Assembly: GCA_032718475.1 (NCBI GenBank)
Contig: JAUCBJ010004707.1
Span: forward strand, 44,961 to 108,960
DNA length: 64,000 bases
Direction: 5' to 3'
From: Nemertoderma westbladi
Taxonomy: Eukaryota; Xenacoelomorpha; Nemertodermatida; Nemertodermatidae
Under the pieces are notes generated by a model. The model did no database searches. It was not told where the DNA came from and worked only from the letters and a program-made list of their open reading frames with translations. Shown here one piece after another: positions 1-15,000 of the stretch (the first letter of the stretch is position 1; every line of letters begins with the position of its first letter). Both the position numbers and the translations under genes were made by a program.

Positions 1-3000
1 AGTGCACTTTATATATTTGTTTGTTTGTGTGGGACCCTTCTAGTGCGCTTTATATATTTGATTGTAGGTGTGGGACCCTTCTAGTGCGCTTTATATATTT
101 GTTTGTAGGTGTGGGACCCTTCTAGTGCACTTTATATATTTGATTGTAGGTGTGGGACCCTTCTAGTGCGCTTTATATATTTGTTTGTAGGTGTGGGACC
201 CTTCTAGTGCGCTTTATATATTTGTTTGTAGGTGTGGGACCCTTCTAGTGCGCTTTATATATTTGTTTGTAGGTGTGGGACCCTTCTAGTGCACTTTATA
301 TATTTGTTTGTTTGTGTGGGACCCTTCTAGTGCACTTTATATATTTGTTTGTTTGTGTGGGACCCTTCTAGTGCGCTTTATATATTTGATTGTAGGTGTG
401 GGACCCTTCTAGTGCGCTTTATATATTTGTTTGTAGGTGTGGGACCCTTCCAGTGCGCTTTATATATTTGTTTGTAGGTGTGGGACCTTCTAGTGCGCTT
501 TATATATTTGGTTGTAGGTGTGGGACCCCTCTTGTGCGCTTTATATATTTGTTTGTAGGTGTGGGACCCTTCTAGTGCGCTTTATATATTTGTTTGTAGG
601 TGTGGGACCCTTCTAGTGCACTTTATATATTTGTTTGTTTGTGTGGGACCCTTCTAGTGCACTTTATATATTTGTTTGTTTGTGTGGGACCCTTCTAGTG
701 CGCTTTATATATTTGATTGTAGGTGTGGGACCCTTCTAGTGCGCTTTATATATTTGTTTGTAGGTGTGGGACCCTTCCAGTGCGCTTTATATATTTGTTT
801 GTAGGTGTGGGACCTTCTAGTGCGCTTTATATATTTGGTTGTAGGTGTGGGACCCCTCTTGTGCGCTTTATATATTTGTTTGTAGGTGTGGGACCCTTCT
901 AGTGCGCTTTATATATTTGTTTGTAGGTGTGGGACCCTTCTAGTGCGCTTTATATATTTGTTTGTTTGTGTGGGACCCTTCTAGTGCGCTTTATATATTT
1001 GTTTGTAGGTGTGGGACCCTTCTAGTGCGCTTTATATATTTGGTTGTAGGTGTGGGACCCCTCTTGTGCGCTTTATATATTTGTTTGTAGGTGAGGGACC
1101 CTTCTAGTGCGCTTTATATATTTGTTTGTTTGTGAGGGACCCTTCTAGTGCGCTTTATATATTTGTTTGTTTGTGAGGGACCCTTCTAGTGCGCTTTATA
1201 TATTTGTTTGTAGGTGTGGGACCCTTCTAGTGCGCTTTATATATTTGTTTGTTTGTGTGGGACCCTTCTAGTGCACTTTATATATTTGTTTGTAGGTGTG
1301 GGACCCTTCTAGTGCGCTTTATATATTTGTTTGTAGGTGTGGGACCCTTCTAGTGCGCTTTATATATTTGGTTGTAGGTGTGGGACCCCTCTTGTGCGCT
1401 TTATATATTTGTTTGTAGGTGAGGGACCCTTCTAGTGCGCTTTATATATTTGTTTGTTTGTGAGGGACCCTTCTAGTGCGCTTTATATATTTGTTTGTTT
1501 GTGAGGGACCCTTCTAGTGCGCTTTATATATTTGTTTGTAGGTGTGGGACCCTTCTAGTGCGCTTTATATATTTGTTTGTTTGTGAGGGACCCTTCTAGT
1601 GCGCTTTATATATTTGTTTGTTTGTGTGGGACCCTTCTAGTGCGCTTTATATATTTGTTTGTTTGGTGTGGGACCCTTCCAGTGCGCTTTATATATTTGT
1701 TTGTAGGTGTTGGACCCTTCTAGTGCGCTTTATATATTTGTTTGTAGGTGAGGGACCCTTCTAGTGCGCTTTATATATTTGTTTGTAGGTGTGGGACCCT
1801 TCTAGTGCGCTTTATATATTTGGTTGTAGGTGTGGGACCCCTCTTGTGCGCTTTATATATTTGTTTGTTTGTGAGGGACCCTTCTAGTGCGCTTTATATA
1901 TTTGTTTGTTTGTGAGGGACCCTTCTAGTGCGCTTTATATATTTGTTTGTTTGTGAGGGACCCTTCTAGTGCGCTTTATATATTTGTTTGTTTGGTGTGG
2001 GACCCTTCTAGTGCGCTTTATATATTTGTTTGTTTGTGAGGGACCCTTCTAGTGCGCTTTATATATTTGTTTGTTTGTGAGGGACCCTTCTAGTGCGCTT
2101 TATATATTTGTTTGTTTGTGAGGGACCCTTCTAGTGCGCTTTATATATTTGTTTGTTTGGTGTGGGACCCTTCTAGTGCGCTTTATATATTTGTTTGTTT
2201 GTGAGGGACCCTTCTAGTGCGCTTTATATATTTGTTTGTTTGTGAGGGACCCTTCTAGTGCGCTTTATATATTTGTTTGTTTGGTGTGGGACCCTTCTAG
2301 TGCGCTTTATATATTTGTTTGTTTGTGAGGGACCCTTCTAGTGCGCTTTATATATTTGTTTGTTTGTGAGGGACCCTTCTAGTGCGCTTTATATATTTGT
2401 TTGTTTGTGAGGGACCCTTCTAGTGCGCTTTATATATTTGTTTGTTTGGTGTGGGACCCTTCTAGTGCGCTTTATATATTTGTTTGTTTGTGAGGGACCC
2501 TTCTAGTGCGCTTTATATATTTGTTTGTTTGTGAGGGACCCTTCTAGTGCGCTTTATATATTTGTTTGTTTGGTGTGGGACCCTTCTAGTGCGCTTTATA
2601 TATTTGTTTGTTTGTGAGGGACCCTTCTAGTGCGCTTTATATATTTGTTTGTTTGTGAGGGACCCTTCTAGTGCGCTTTATATATTTGTTTGTTTGGTGT
2701 GGGACCCTTCTAGTGCGCTTTATATATTTGTTTGTTTGTGAGGGACCCTTCTAGTGCGCTTTATATATTTGTTTGTTTGTGAGGGACCCTTCTAGTGCGC
2801 TTTATATATTTGTTTGTTTGTGAGGGACCCTTCTAGTGCGCTTTATATATTTGTTTGTTTGTGAGGGACCCTTCTAGTGCGCTTTATATATTTGTTTGTT
2901 TGGTGTGGGACCCTTCTAGTGCGCTTTATATATTTGTTTGTTTGTGAGGGACCCTTCTAGTGCGCTTTATATATTTGTTTGTTTGTGAGGGACCCTTCTA

Positions 3001-6000
3001 GTGCGCTTTATATATTTGTTTGTAGGTGTGGGACCCTTCTAGTGCGCTTTATATATTTGATTGTAGGTGTGGGACCTTCTAGTGCGCTTTATATATTTGT
3101 TTGTAGGTGTGGGACCCTTCTAGTGCGCTTTATATATTTGTTTGTTTGTGAGGGACCCTTCTAGTGCGCTTTATATATTTGTTTGTAGGTGTGGGACCCT
3201 TCTAGTGCGCTTTATATATTTGTTTGTTTGTGAGGGACCCTTCTAGTGCGCTTTATATATTTGTTTGTAGGTGTGGGACCCTTCTAGTGCGCTTTATATA
3301 TTTGTTTGTTTGTGAGGGACCCTTCTAGTGCACTTTATATATTTGTTTGTAGGTGTGGGACCCTTCTAGTGCGCTTTATATATTTGTTTGTAGGTGTGGG
3401 ACCCTTCTAGTGCGCTTTATATATTTGTTTGTTTGTGAGGGACCCTTCTAGTGCGCTTTATATATTTGTTTGTTTGTGAGGGACCCTTCTAGTGCGCTTT
3501 ATATATTTGTTTGTAGGTGTGGGACCCTTCTAGTGCGCTTTATATATTTGATTGTAGGTGTGGGACCTTCTAGTGCGCTTTATATATTTGTTTGTAGGTG
3601 TGGGACCCTTCTAGTGCGCTTTATATATTTGTTTGTTTGTGAGGGACCCTTCTAGTGCGCTTTATATATTTGTTTGTTTGTGAGGGACCCTTCTAGTGCG
3701 CTTTATATATTTGTTTGTTTGTGAGGGACCCTTCTAGTGCGCTTTATATATTTGTTTGTTTGTGAGGGACCCTTCTAGTGCGCTTTATATATTTGTTTGT
3801 TTGGTGTGGGACCCTTCTAGTGCGCTTTATATATTTGTTTGTTTGTGAGGGACCCTTCTAGTGCGCTTTATATATTTGTTTGTTTGTGAGGGACCCTTCT
3901 AGTGCGCTTTATATATTTGTTTGTAGGTGTGGGACCCTTCTAGTGCGCTTTATATATTTGATTGTAGGTGTGGGACCTTCTAGTGCGCTTTATATATTTG
4001 TTTGTAGGTGTGGGACCCTTCTAGTGCGCTTTATATATTTGTTTGTTTGTGAGGGACCCTTCTAGTGCGCTTTATATATTTGTTTGTAGGTGTGGGACCC
4101 TTCTAGTGCGCTTTATATATTTGTTTGTTTGTGAGGGACCCTTCTAGTGCGCTTTATATATTTGTTTGTAGGTGTGGGACCCTTCTAGTGCGCTTTATAT
4201 ATTTGTTTGTTTGTGAGGGACCCTTCTAGTGCACTTTATATATTTGTTTGTAGGTGTGGGACCCTTCTAGTGCGCTTTATATATTTGTTTGTAGGTGTGG
4301 GACCCTTCTAGTGCGCTTTATATATTTGTTTGTTTGTGAGGGACCCTTCTAGTGCGCTTTATATATTTGTTTGTTTGTGAGGGACCCTTCTAGTGCGCTT
4401 TATATATTTGTTTGTAGGTGTGGGACCCTTCTAGTGCGCTTTATATATTTGGTTGTAGGTGTGGGACCCTTCTAGTGCGCTTTATATATTTGTTTGTTTG
4501 TGAGGGACCCTTCTAGTGCGCTTTATATATTTGTTTGTTTGTGAGGGACCCTTCTAGTGCGCTTTATATATTTGTTTGTAGGTGTGGGACCCTTCTAGTG
4601 CGCTTTATATATTTGGTTGTAGGTGTGGGACCCTTCTAGTGCGCTTTATATATTTGTTTGTTTGTGAGGGACCCTTCTAGTGCGCTTTATATATTTGTTT
4701 GTTTGTGTGGGACCCTTCTAGTGCGCTTTATATATTTGTTTGTTTGTGAGGGACCCTTCTAGTGCGCTTTATATATTTGTTTGTAGGTGAGGGACCCTTC
4801 TAGTGCGCTTTATATATTTGTTTGTTTGTGAGGGACCCTTCTAGTGCGCTTTATATATTTGTTTGTAGGTGAGGGACCCTTCTAGTGCGCTTTATATATT
4901 TGTTTGTTTGTGAGGGACCCTTCTAGTGCGCTTTATATATTTGTTTGTTTGTGAGGGACCCTTCTAGTGCGCTTTATATATTTGTTTGTTTGTGAGGGAC
5001 CCTTCTAGTGCGCTTTATATATTTGTTTGTTTGGTGTGGGACCCTTCTAGTGCGCTTTATATATTTGTTTGTTTGTGAGGGACCCTTCTAGTGCGCTTTA
5101 TATATTTGTTTGTTTGTGAGGGACCCTTCTAGTGCGCTTTATATATTTGTTTGTAGGTGTGGGACCCTTCTAGTGCGCTTTATATATTTGGTTGTAGGTG
5201 TGGGACCCCTCTTGTGCGCTTTATATATTTGTTTGTTTGTGAGGGACCCTTCTAGTGCGCTTTATATATTTGTTTGTTTGGTGTGGGACCCTTCTAGTGC
5301 GCTTTATATATTTGTTTGTTTGTGAGGGACCCTTCTAGTGCGCTTTATATATTTGTTTGTTTGTGTGGGACCCTTCTAGTGCGCTTTATATATTTGGTTG
5401 TAGGTGTGGGACCCCTCTTGTGCGCTTTATATATTTGTTTGTTTGTGAGGGACCCTTCTAGTGCGCTTTATATATTTGTTTGTTTGGTGTGGGGCCCTTC
5501 TAGTGCGCTTTATATATTTGTTTGTAGGTGTGGGGCCCTTCTAGTGCGCTTTATATATTTGTTTGTAGGTGTGGGACCCTTCTAGTGCGCTTTATATATT
5601 TGGTTGTAGGTGTGGGACCCCTCTTGTGCGCTTTATATATTTGTTTGTTTGTGAGGGACCCTTCTAGTGCGCTTTATATATTTGTTTGTTTGGTGTGGGA
5701 CCCTTCTAGTGCGCTTTATATATTTGTTTGTTTGTGAGGGACCCTTCTAGTGCGCTTTATATATTTGTTTGTTTGTGTGGGACCCTTCTAGTGCGCTTTA
5801 TATATTTGTTTGTTTGGTGTGGGACCCTTCCAGTGCGCTTTATATATTTGTTTGTAGGTGTTGGACCCTTCTAGTGCGCTTTATATATTTGTTTGTTTGT
5901 GAGGGACCCTTCTAGTGCGCTTTATATATTTGTTTGTTTGTGAGGGACCCTTCTAGTGCGCTTTATATATTTGTTTGTTTGGTGTGGGACCCTTCTAGTG

Positions 6001-9000
6001 CGCTTTATATATTTGTTTGTTTGTGAGGGACCCTTCTAGTGCGCTTTATATATTTGTTTGTTTGTGTGGGACCCTTCTAGTGCACTTTATATATTTGTTT
6101 GTTTGTGTGGGACCCTTCTAGTGCGCTTTATATATTTGTTTGTTTGTGAGGGACCCTTCTAGTGCGCTTTATATATTTGTTTGTTTGTGAGGGACCCTTC
6201 TAGTGCGCTTTATATATTTGTTTGTTTGTGTGGGACCCTTCTAGTGCGCTTTATATATTTGTTTGTTTGTGAGGGACCCTTCTAGTGCGCTTTATATATT
6301 TGTTTGTTTGTGAGGGACCCTTCTAGTGCGCTTTATATTTGTTTGTTTGTGAGGGACCCTTCTAGTGCGCTTTATATATTTGTTTGTTTGTGAGGGACCC
6401 TTCTAGTGCGCTTTATATATTTGTTTGTTTGTGAGGGACCCTTCTAGTGCGCTTTATATATTTGTTTGTTTGTGAGGGACCCTTCTAGTGCGCTTTATAT
6501 ATTTGTTTGTTTGTGAGGGACCCTTCTAGTGCGCTTTATATATTTGTTTGTTTGTGTGGGACCCTTCTAGTGCGCTTTATATATTTGTTTGTTTGGTGTG
6601 GGACCCTTCCAGTGCGCTTTATATATTTGTTTGTAGGTGTTGGACCCTTCTAGTGCGCTTTATATATTTGTTTGTAGGTGAGGGACCCTTCTAGTGCGCT
6701 TTATATATTTGTTTGTAGGTGTGGGACCCTTCTAGTGCGCTTTATATATTTGGTTGTAGGTGTGGGACCCCTCTTGTGCGCTTTATATATTTGTTTGTTT
6801 GTGAGGGACCCTTCTAGTGCGCTTTATATATTTGTTTGTTTGTGAGGGACCCTTCTAGTGCGCTTTATATATTTGTTTGTTTGTGAGGGACCCTTCTAGT
6901 GCACTTTATATATTTGTTTGTTTGTGAGGGACCCTTCTAGTGCGCTTTATATATTTGTTTGTTTGTGTGGGACCCTTCTAGTGCGCTTTATATATTTGTT
7001 TGTAGGTGTGGGACCCTTCTAGTGCGCTTTATATATTTGGTTGTAGGTGTGGGACCCTTCTAGTGCGCTTTATATATTTGTTTGTTTGTGAGGGACCCTT
7101 CTAGTGCGCTTTATATATTTGTTTGTTTGTGAGGGACCCTTCTAGTGCGCTTTATATATTTGTTTGTAGGTGTGGGACCCTTCTAGTGCGCTTTATATAT
7201 TTGTTTGTAGGTGTGGGACCCTTCTAGTGCGCTTTATATATTTGTTTGTAGGTGTGGGACCCTTCTAGTGCGCTTTATATATTTGTTTGTAGGTGTGGGA
7301 CCCTTCTAGTGCTCTTTATATATTTGTTTGTAGGTGTGGGACCCTTCTAGTGCGCTTTATATATTTGTTTGTAGGTGTGGGACCCTTCTAGTGCGCTTTA
7401 TATATTTGTTTGTAGGTGAGGGACCCTTCTAGTGCGCTTTATATATTTGTTTGTTTGTGAGGGACCCTTCTAGTGCGCTTTATATATTTGTTTGTTTGTG
7501 AGGGACCCTTCTAGTGCGCTTTATATATTTGTTTGTAGGTGTGGGACCCTTCTAGTGCGCTTTATATATTTGTTTGTTTGTGAGGGACCCTTCTAGTGCG
7601 CTTTATATATTTGTTTGTAGGTGTGGGACCCTTCTAGTGCGCTTTATATATTTGTTTGTTTGTGAGGGACCCTTCTAGTGCGCTTTATATATTTGTTTGT
7701 TTGTGAGGGACCCTTCTAGTGCGCTTTATATATTTGATTGTAGGTGTGGGACCCTTCTAGTGCACTTTATATATTTGTTTGTTTGTGTGGGACCCTTCTA
7801 GTGCGCTTTATATATTTGTTTGTTTGTGTGGGACCCTTCTAGTGCACTTTATATATTTGTTTGTTTGTGTGGGACCCTTCTAGTGCGCTTTATATATTTG
7901 TTTGTTTGTGTGGGACCCTTCTAGTGCGCTTTATATATTTGTTTGTAGGTGTGGGACCCTTCTAGTGCGCTTTATATATTTGTTTGTTTGTGTGGGACCC
8001 TTCTAGTGCGCTTTATATATTTGTTTGTAGGTGTGGGACCCTTCTAGTGCGCTTTATATATTTGATTGTAGGTGTGGGACCCTTCTAGTGCGCTTTATAT
8101 ATTTGTTTGTTTGTGTGGGACCCTTCTAGTGTGCTTTATATATTTGATTGTAGGTGTGGGACCCTTCTAGTGCGCTTTATATATTTGGTTGTAGGTGTGG
8201 GACCCCTCTTGTGCGCTTTATATATTTGTTTGTAGGTGAGGGACCCTTCTAGTGCGCTTTATATATTTGTTTGTAGGTGTGGGACCCTTCTAGTGCGCTT
8301 TATATATTTGTTTGTAGGTGTGGGACCCTTCTAGTGCGCTTTATATATTTGGTTGTAGGTGTGGGACCCCTCTTGTGCGCTTTATATATTTGTTTGTAGG
8401 TGAGGGACCCTTCTAGTGCGCTTTATATATTTGTTTGTAGGTGTGGGACCCTTCTAGTGCGCTTTATATATTTGTTTGTAGGTGAGGGACCCTTCTAGTG
8501 CGCTTTATATATTTGTTTGTAGGTGTGGGACCCTTCTAGTGCGCTTTATATATTTGTTTGTAGGTGTGGGACCCTTCTAGTGCGCTTTATATATTTGTTT
8601 GTTTGTGTGGGACCCTTCTAGTGCGCTTTATATATTTGTTTGTTTGTGTGGGACCCTTCTAGTGCGCTTTATATATTTGTTTGTAGGTGTGGGACCCTTC
8701 TAGTGTGCTTTATATATTTGATTGTAGGTGTGGGACCCTTCTAGTGCGCTTTATATATTTGTTTGTTTGTGTGGGACCCTTCTAGTGCGCTTTATATATT
8801 TGTTTGTTTGTGTGGGACCCTTCTAGTGCGCTTTATATATTTGTTTGTTTGTGTGGGACCCTTCTAGTGCACTTTATATATTTGTTTGTTTGTGTGGGAC
8901 CCTTCTAGTGCGCTTTATATATTTGTTTGTTTGTGAGGGACCCTTCTAGTGCGCTTTATATATTTGTTTGTTTGTGAGGGACCCTTCTAGTGCGCTTTAT

Positions 9001-12000
9001 ATATTTGTTTGTTTGTGTGGGACCCTTCTAGTGCGCTTTATATATTTGTTTGTTTGTGTGGGACCCTTCTAGTGCGCTTTATATATTTGTTTGTTTGTGT
9101 GGGACCCTTCTAGTGCGCTTTATATATTTGTTTGTTTGTGTGGGACCCTTCTAGTGCACTTTATATATTTGTTTGTTTGTGTGGGACCCTTCTAGTGCGC
9201 TTTATATATTTGTTTGTTTGTGTGGGACCCTTCTAGTGCGCTTTATATATTTGTTTGTTTGTGTGGGACCCTTCTAGTGCGCTTTATATATTTGTTTTTA
9301 GGTGTGGGACCCTTCTAGTGCGCTTTATATATTTGTTTGTAGGTGTGGGACCCTTCTAGTGCGCTTTATATATTTGTTTGTAGGTGTGGGACCCTTCTAG
9401 TGCGCTTTATATATTTGTTTGTAGGTGTGGGACCCTTCTAGTGCGCTTTATATATTTGTTTGTAGGTGTGGGACCCTTCTAGTGCGCTTTATATATTTGT
9501 TTGTAGGTGTGGGACCCTTCTAGTGCGCTTTATATATTTGTTTGTTTGTGTGGGACCCTTCTAGTGCGCTTTATATATTTGTTTGTTTGTGTGGGACCCT
9601 TCTAGTGCGCTTTATATATTTGTTTGTTTGTGTGGGACCCTTCTAGTGCGCTTTATATATTTGTTTGTTTGTGTGGGACCCTTCTAGTGCGCTTTATATA
9701 TTTGTTTGTTTGTGTGGGACCCTTCTAGTGCGCTTTATATATTTGTTTGTTTGTGTGGGACCCTTCTAGTGCGCTTTATATATTTGTTTGTTTGTGTGGG
9801 ACCCTTCTAGTGCGCTTTATATATTTGTTTGTTTGTGTGGGACCCTTCTAGTGCGCTTTATATATTTGTTTGTTTGTGTGGGACCCTTCTAGTGCGCTTT
9901 ATATATTTGTTTGTTTGTGTGGGACCCTTCTAGTGCGCTTTATATATTTGTTTGTTTGTGTGGGACCCTTCTAGTGCGCTTTATATATTTGTTTGTTTGT
10001 GAGGGACCCTTCTAGTGCGCTTTATATATTTGTTTGTAGGTGTGGGGCCCTTCTAGTGCGCTTTATATATTTGTTTGTAGGTGTGGGACCCTTCTAGTGC
10101 GCTTTATATATTTGTTTGTAGGTGTGGGACCCTTCTAGTGCGCTTTATATATTTGTTTGTAGGTGTGGGACCCTTCTAGTGCGCTTTATATATTTGTTTG
10201 TTTGTGTGGGACCCTTCTAGTGCGCTTTATATATTTGTTTGTTTGTGAGGGACCCTTCTAGTGCGCTTTATATATTTGTTTGTTTGTGTGGGACCCTTCT
10301 AGTGCGCTTTATATATTTGTTTGTAGGTGTGGGACCCTTCTAGTGCGCTTTATATATTTGTTTGTTTGTGAGGGACCCTTCTAGTGCGCTTTATATATTT
10401 GTTTGTAGGTGTGGGGCCCTTCTAGTGCGCTTTATATATTTGTTTGTAGGTGTGGGGCCCTTCTAGTGCGCTTTATATATTTGTTTGTTTGTGTGGGACC
10501 CTTCTAGTGCACTTTATATATTTGTTTGTTTGTGAGGGACCCTTCTAGTGCACTTTATATATTTGTTTGTTTGTGTGGGACCCTTCTAGTGCACTTTATA
10601 TATTTGTTTGTTTGTGTGGGACCCTTCTAGTGCGCTTTATATATTTGTTTGTAGGTGTGGGGCCCTTCTAGTGCGCTTTATATATTTGTTTGTTTGTGAG
10701 GGACCCTTCTAGTGCGCTTTATATATTTGTTTGTAGGTGTGGGGCCCTTCTAGTGCGCTTTATATATTTGTTTGTAGGTGTGGGGCCCTTCTAGTGCGCT
10801 TTATATATTTGTTTGTTTGTGTGGGACCCTTCTAGTGCACTTTATATATTTGTTTGTTTGTGAGGGACCCTTCTAGTGCACTTTATATATTTGTTTGTTT
10901 GTGTGGGACCCTTCTAGTGCACTTTATATATTTGTTTGTTTGTGTGGGACCCTTCTAGTGCGCTTTATATATTTGTTTGTTTGTGTGGGACCCTTCTAGT
11001 GCACTTTATATATTTGTTTGTTTGTGAGGGACCCTTCTAGTGCGCTTTATATATTTGTTTGTAGGTGTGGGGCCCTTCTAGTGCGCTTTATATATTTGTT
11101 TGTAGGTGTGGGGCCCTTCTAGTGCGCTTTATATATTTGTTTGTTTGTGTGGGACCCTTCTAGTGCGCTTTATATATTTGTTTGTTTGTGTGGGACCCTT
11201 CTAGTGCACTTTATATATTTGTTTGTTTGTGAGGGACCCTTCTAGTGCGCTTTATATATTTGTTTGTTTGTGTGGGACCCTTCTAGTGCACTTTATATAT
11301 TTGTTTGTTTGTGAGGGACCCTTCTAGTGCGCTTTATATATTTGTTTGTTTGTGTGGGACCCTTCTAGTGCGCTTTATATATTTGTTTGTTTGTGAGGGA
11401 CCCTTCTAGTGCGCTTTATATATTTGTTTGTTTGTGAGGGACCCTTCTAGTGCGCTTTATATATTTGTTTGTTTGTGTGGGACCCTTCTAGTGCACTTTA
11501 TATATTTGTTTGTTTGTGTGGGACCCTTCTAGTGCACTTTATATATTTGTTTGTTTGTGAGGGACCCTTCTAGTGCACTTTATATATTTGTTTGTTTGTG
11601 TGGGACCCTTCTAGTGCACTTTATATATTTGTTTGTTTGTGTGGGACCCTTCTAGTGCGCTTTATATATTTGTTTGTTTGTGTGGGACCCTTCTAGTGCA
11701 CTTTATATATTTGTTTGTTTGTGAGGGACCCTTCTAGTGCGCTTTATATATTTGTTTGTAGGTGTGGGGCCCTTCTAGTGCGCTTTATATATTTGTTTGT
11801 AGGTGTGGGGCCCTTCTAGTGCGCTTTATATATTTGTTTGTTTGTGTGGGACCCTTCTAGTGCGCTTTATATATTTGTTTGTTTGTGTGGGACCCTTCTA
11901 GTGCACTTTATATATTTGTTTGTTTGTGAGGGACCCTTCTAGTGCGCTTTATATATTTGTTTGTTTGTGTGGGACCCTTCTAGTGCGCTTTATATATTTG

Positions 12001-15000
12001 TTTGTTTGTGAGGGACCCTTCTAGTGCGCTTTATATATTTGTTTGTTTGTGAGGGACCCTTCTAGTGCGCTTTATATATTTGTTTGTTTGTGTGGGACCC
12101 TTCTAGTGCACTTTATATATTTGTTTGTTTGTGAGGGACCCTTCTAGTGCGCTTTATATATTTGTTTGTTTGTGTGGGACCCTTCTAGTGCGCTTTATAT
12201 ATTTGTTTGTTTGTGAGGGACCCTTCTAGTGCGCTTTATATATTTGTTTGTTTGTGAGGGACCCTTCTAGTGCGCTTTATATATTTGTTTGTTTGTGAGG
12301 GACCCTTCTAGTGCGCTTTATATATTTGTTTGTTTGTGAGGGACCCTTCTAGTGCGCTTTATATATTTGTTTGTTTGTGAGGGACCCTTCTAGTGCGCTT
12401 TATATATTTGTTTGTTTGTGTGGGACCCTTCTAGTGCGCTTTATATATTTGTTTGTTTGTGAGGGACCCTTCTAGTGCGCTTTATATATTTGTTTGTTTG
12501 TGAGGGACCCTTCTAGTGCGCTTTATATATTTGTTTGTAGGTGAGGGACCCTTCTAGTGCACTTTATATATTTGTTTGTTTGTGTGGGACCCTTCTAGTG
12601 CGCTTTATATATTTGTTTGTTTGTGTGGGACCCTTCTAGTGCACTTTATATATTTGTTTGTTTGTGAGGGACCCTTCTAGTGCGCTTTATATATTTGTTT
12701 GTTTGTGTGGGACCCTTCTAGTGCGCTTTATATATTTGTTTGTTTGTGAGGGACCCTTCTAGTGCGCTTTATATATTTGTTTGTTTGTGAGGGACCCTTC
12801 TAGTGCGCTTTATATATTTGTTTGTAGGTGTGGGGCCCTTCTAGTGCGCTTTATATATTTGTTTGTAGGTGTGGGGCCCTTCTAGTGCGCTTTATATATT
12901 TGTTTGTAGGTGTGGGACCCTTCTAGTGCGCTTTATATATTTGTTTGTTTGTGTGGGACCCTTCTAGTGCGCTTTATATATTTGTTTGTTTGTGTGGGAC
13001 CCTTCTAGTGCGCTTTATATATTTGTTTGTTTGTGTGGGACCCTTCCAGTGCGCTTTATATATTTGTTTGTTTGTGTGGGACCCTTCTAGTGCGCTTTAT
13101 ATATTTGTTTGTAGGTGTGGGACCCTTCTAGTGCGCTTTATATATTTGTTTGTTTGTGAGGGACCCTTCTAGTGCGCTTTATATATTTGTTTGTTTGTGA
13201 GGGACCCTTCTAGTGCGCTTTATATATTTGTTTGTTTGTGAGGGACCCTTCTAGTGCGCTTTATATATTTGTTTGTTTGTGTGGGACCCTTCTAGTGCGC
13301 TTTATATATTTGTTTGTTTGTGTGGGACCCTTCTAGTGCACTTTATATATTTGTTTGTTTGTGTGGGACCCTTCTAGTGCGCTTTATATATTTGTTTGTT
13401 TGTGTGGGACCCTTCTAGTGCACTTTATATATTTGTTTGTTTGTGTGGGACCCTTCTAGTGCACTTTATATATTTGTTTGTTTGTGTGGGACCCTTCTAG
13501 TGCGCTTTATATATTTGTTTGTTTGTGTGGGACCCTTCTAGTGCACTTTATATATTTGTTTGTTTGTGTGGGACCCTTCTAGTGCGCTTTATATATTTGT
13601 TTGTTTGTGTGGGACCCTTCTAGTGCACTTTATATATTTGTTTGTTTGTGTGGGACCCTTCTAGTGCGCTTTATATATTTGTTTGTAGGTGTGGGACCCT
13701 TCTAGTGCGCTTTATATATTTGTTTTTAGGTGAGGGACCCTTCTAGTGCGCTTTATATATTTGTTTGTTTGGTGTGGGACCCTTCTAGTGCGCTTTATAT
13801 ATTTGTTTGTTTGTGTGGGACCCTTCTAGTGCACTTTATATATTTGTTTGTTTGTGTGGGACCCTTCTAGTGCGCTTTATATATTTGTTTGTTTGTGTGG
13901 GACCCTTCTAGTGCGCTTTATATATTTGTTTGTTTGTGTGGGACCCTTCTAGTGCGCTTTATATATTTGTTTGTTTGTGAGGGACCCTTCTAGTGCGCTT
14001 TATATATTTGTTTGTTTGTGTGGGACCCTTCTAGTGCGCTTTATATATTTGTTTGTTTGTGTGGGACCCTTCTAGTGCGCTTTATATATTTGTTTGTAGG
14101 TGTGGGACCCTTCTAGTGCGCTTTATATATTTGTTTTTAGGTGAGGGACCCTTCTAGTGCGCTTTATATATTTGTTTGTTTGGTGTGGGACCCTTCTAGT
14201 GCGCTTTATATATTTGTTTGTTTGTGTGGGACCCTTCTAGTGCACTTTATATATTTGTTTGTTTGTGTGGGACCCTTCTAGTGCGCTTTATATATTTGTT
14301 TGTTTGTGTGGGACCCTTCTAGTGCGCTTTATATATTTGTTTGTTTGTGTGGGACCCTTCTAGTGCGCTTTATATATTTGTTTGTTTGTGAGGGACCCTT
14401 CTAGTGCGCTTTATATATTTGTTTGTTTGTGTGGGACCCTTCTAGTGCGCTTTATATATTTGTTTGTTTGTGTGGGACCCTTCTAGTGCGCTTTATATAT
14501 TTGTTTGTTTGTGTGGGACCCTTCTAGTGCACTTTATATATTTGTTTGTTTGTGTGGGACCCTTCTAGTGCGCTTTATATATTTGTTTGTTTGTGTGGGA
14601 CCCTTCTAGTGCACTTTATATATTTGTTTGTTTGTGAGGGACCCTTCTAGTGCACTTTATATATTTGTTTGTTTGTGTGGGACCCTTCTAGTGCACTTTA
14701 TATATTTGTTTGTTTGTGTGGGACCCTTCTAGTGCGCTTTATATATTTGTTTGTTTGTGTGGGACCCTTCTAGTGCACTTTATATATTTGTTTGTTTGTG
14801 AGGGACCCTTCTAGTGCACTTTATATATTTGTTTGTTTGTGTGGGACCCTTCTAGTGCGCTTTATATATTTGTTTGTTTGTGTGGGACCCTTCTAGTGCA
14901 CTTTATATATTTGTTTGTTTGTGAGGGACCCTTCTAGTGCGCTTTATATATTTGTTTGTTTGTGTGGGACCCTTCTAGTGCGCTTTATATATTTGTTTGT

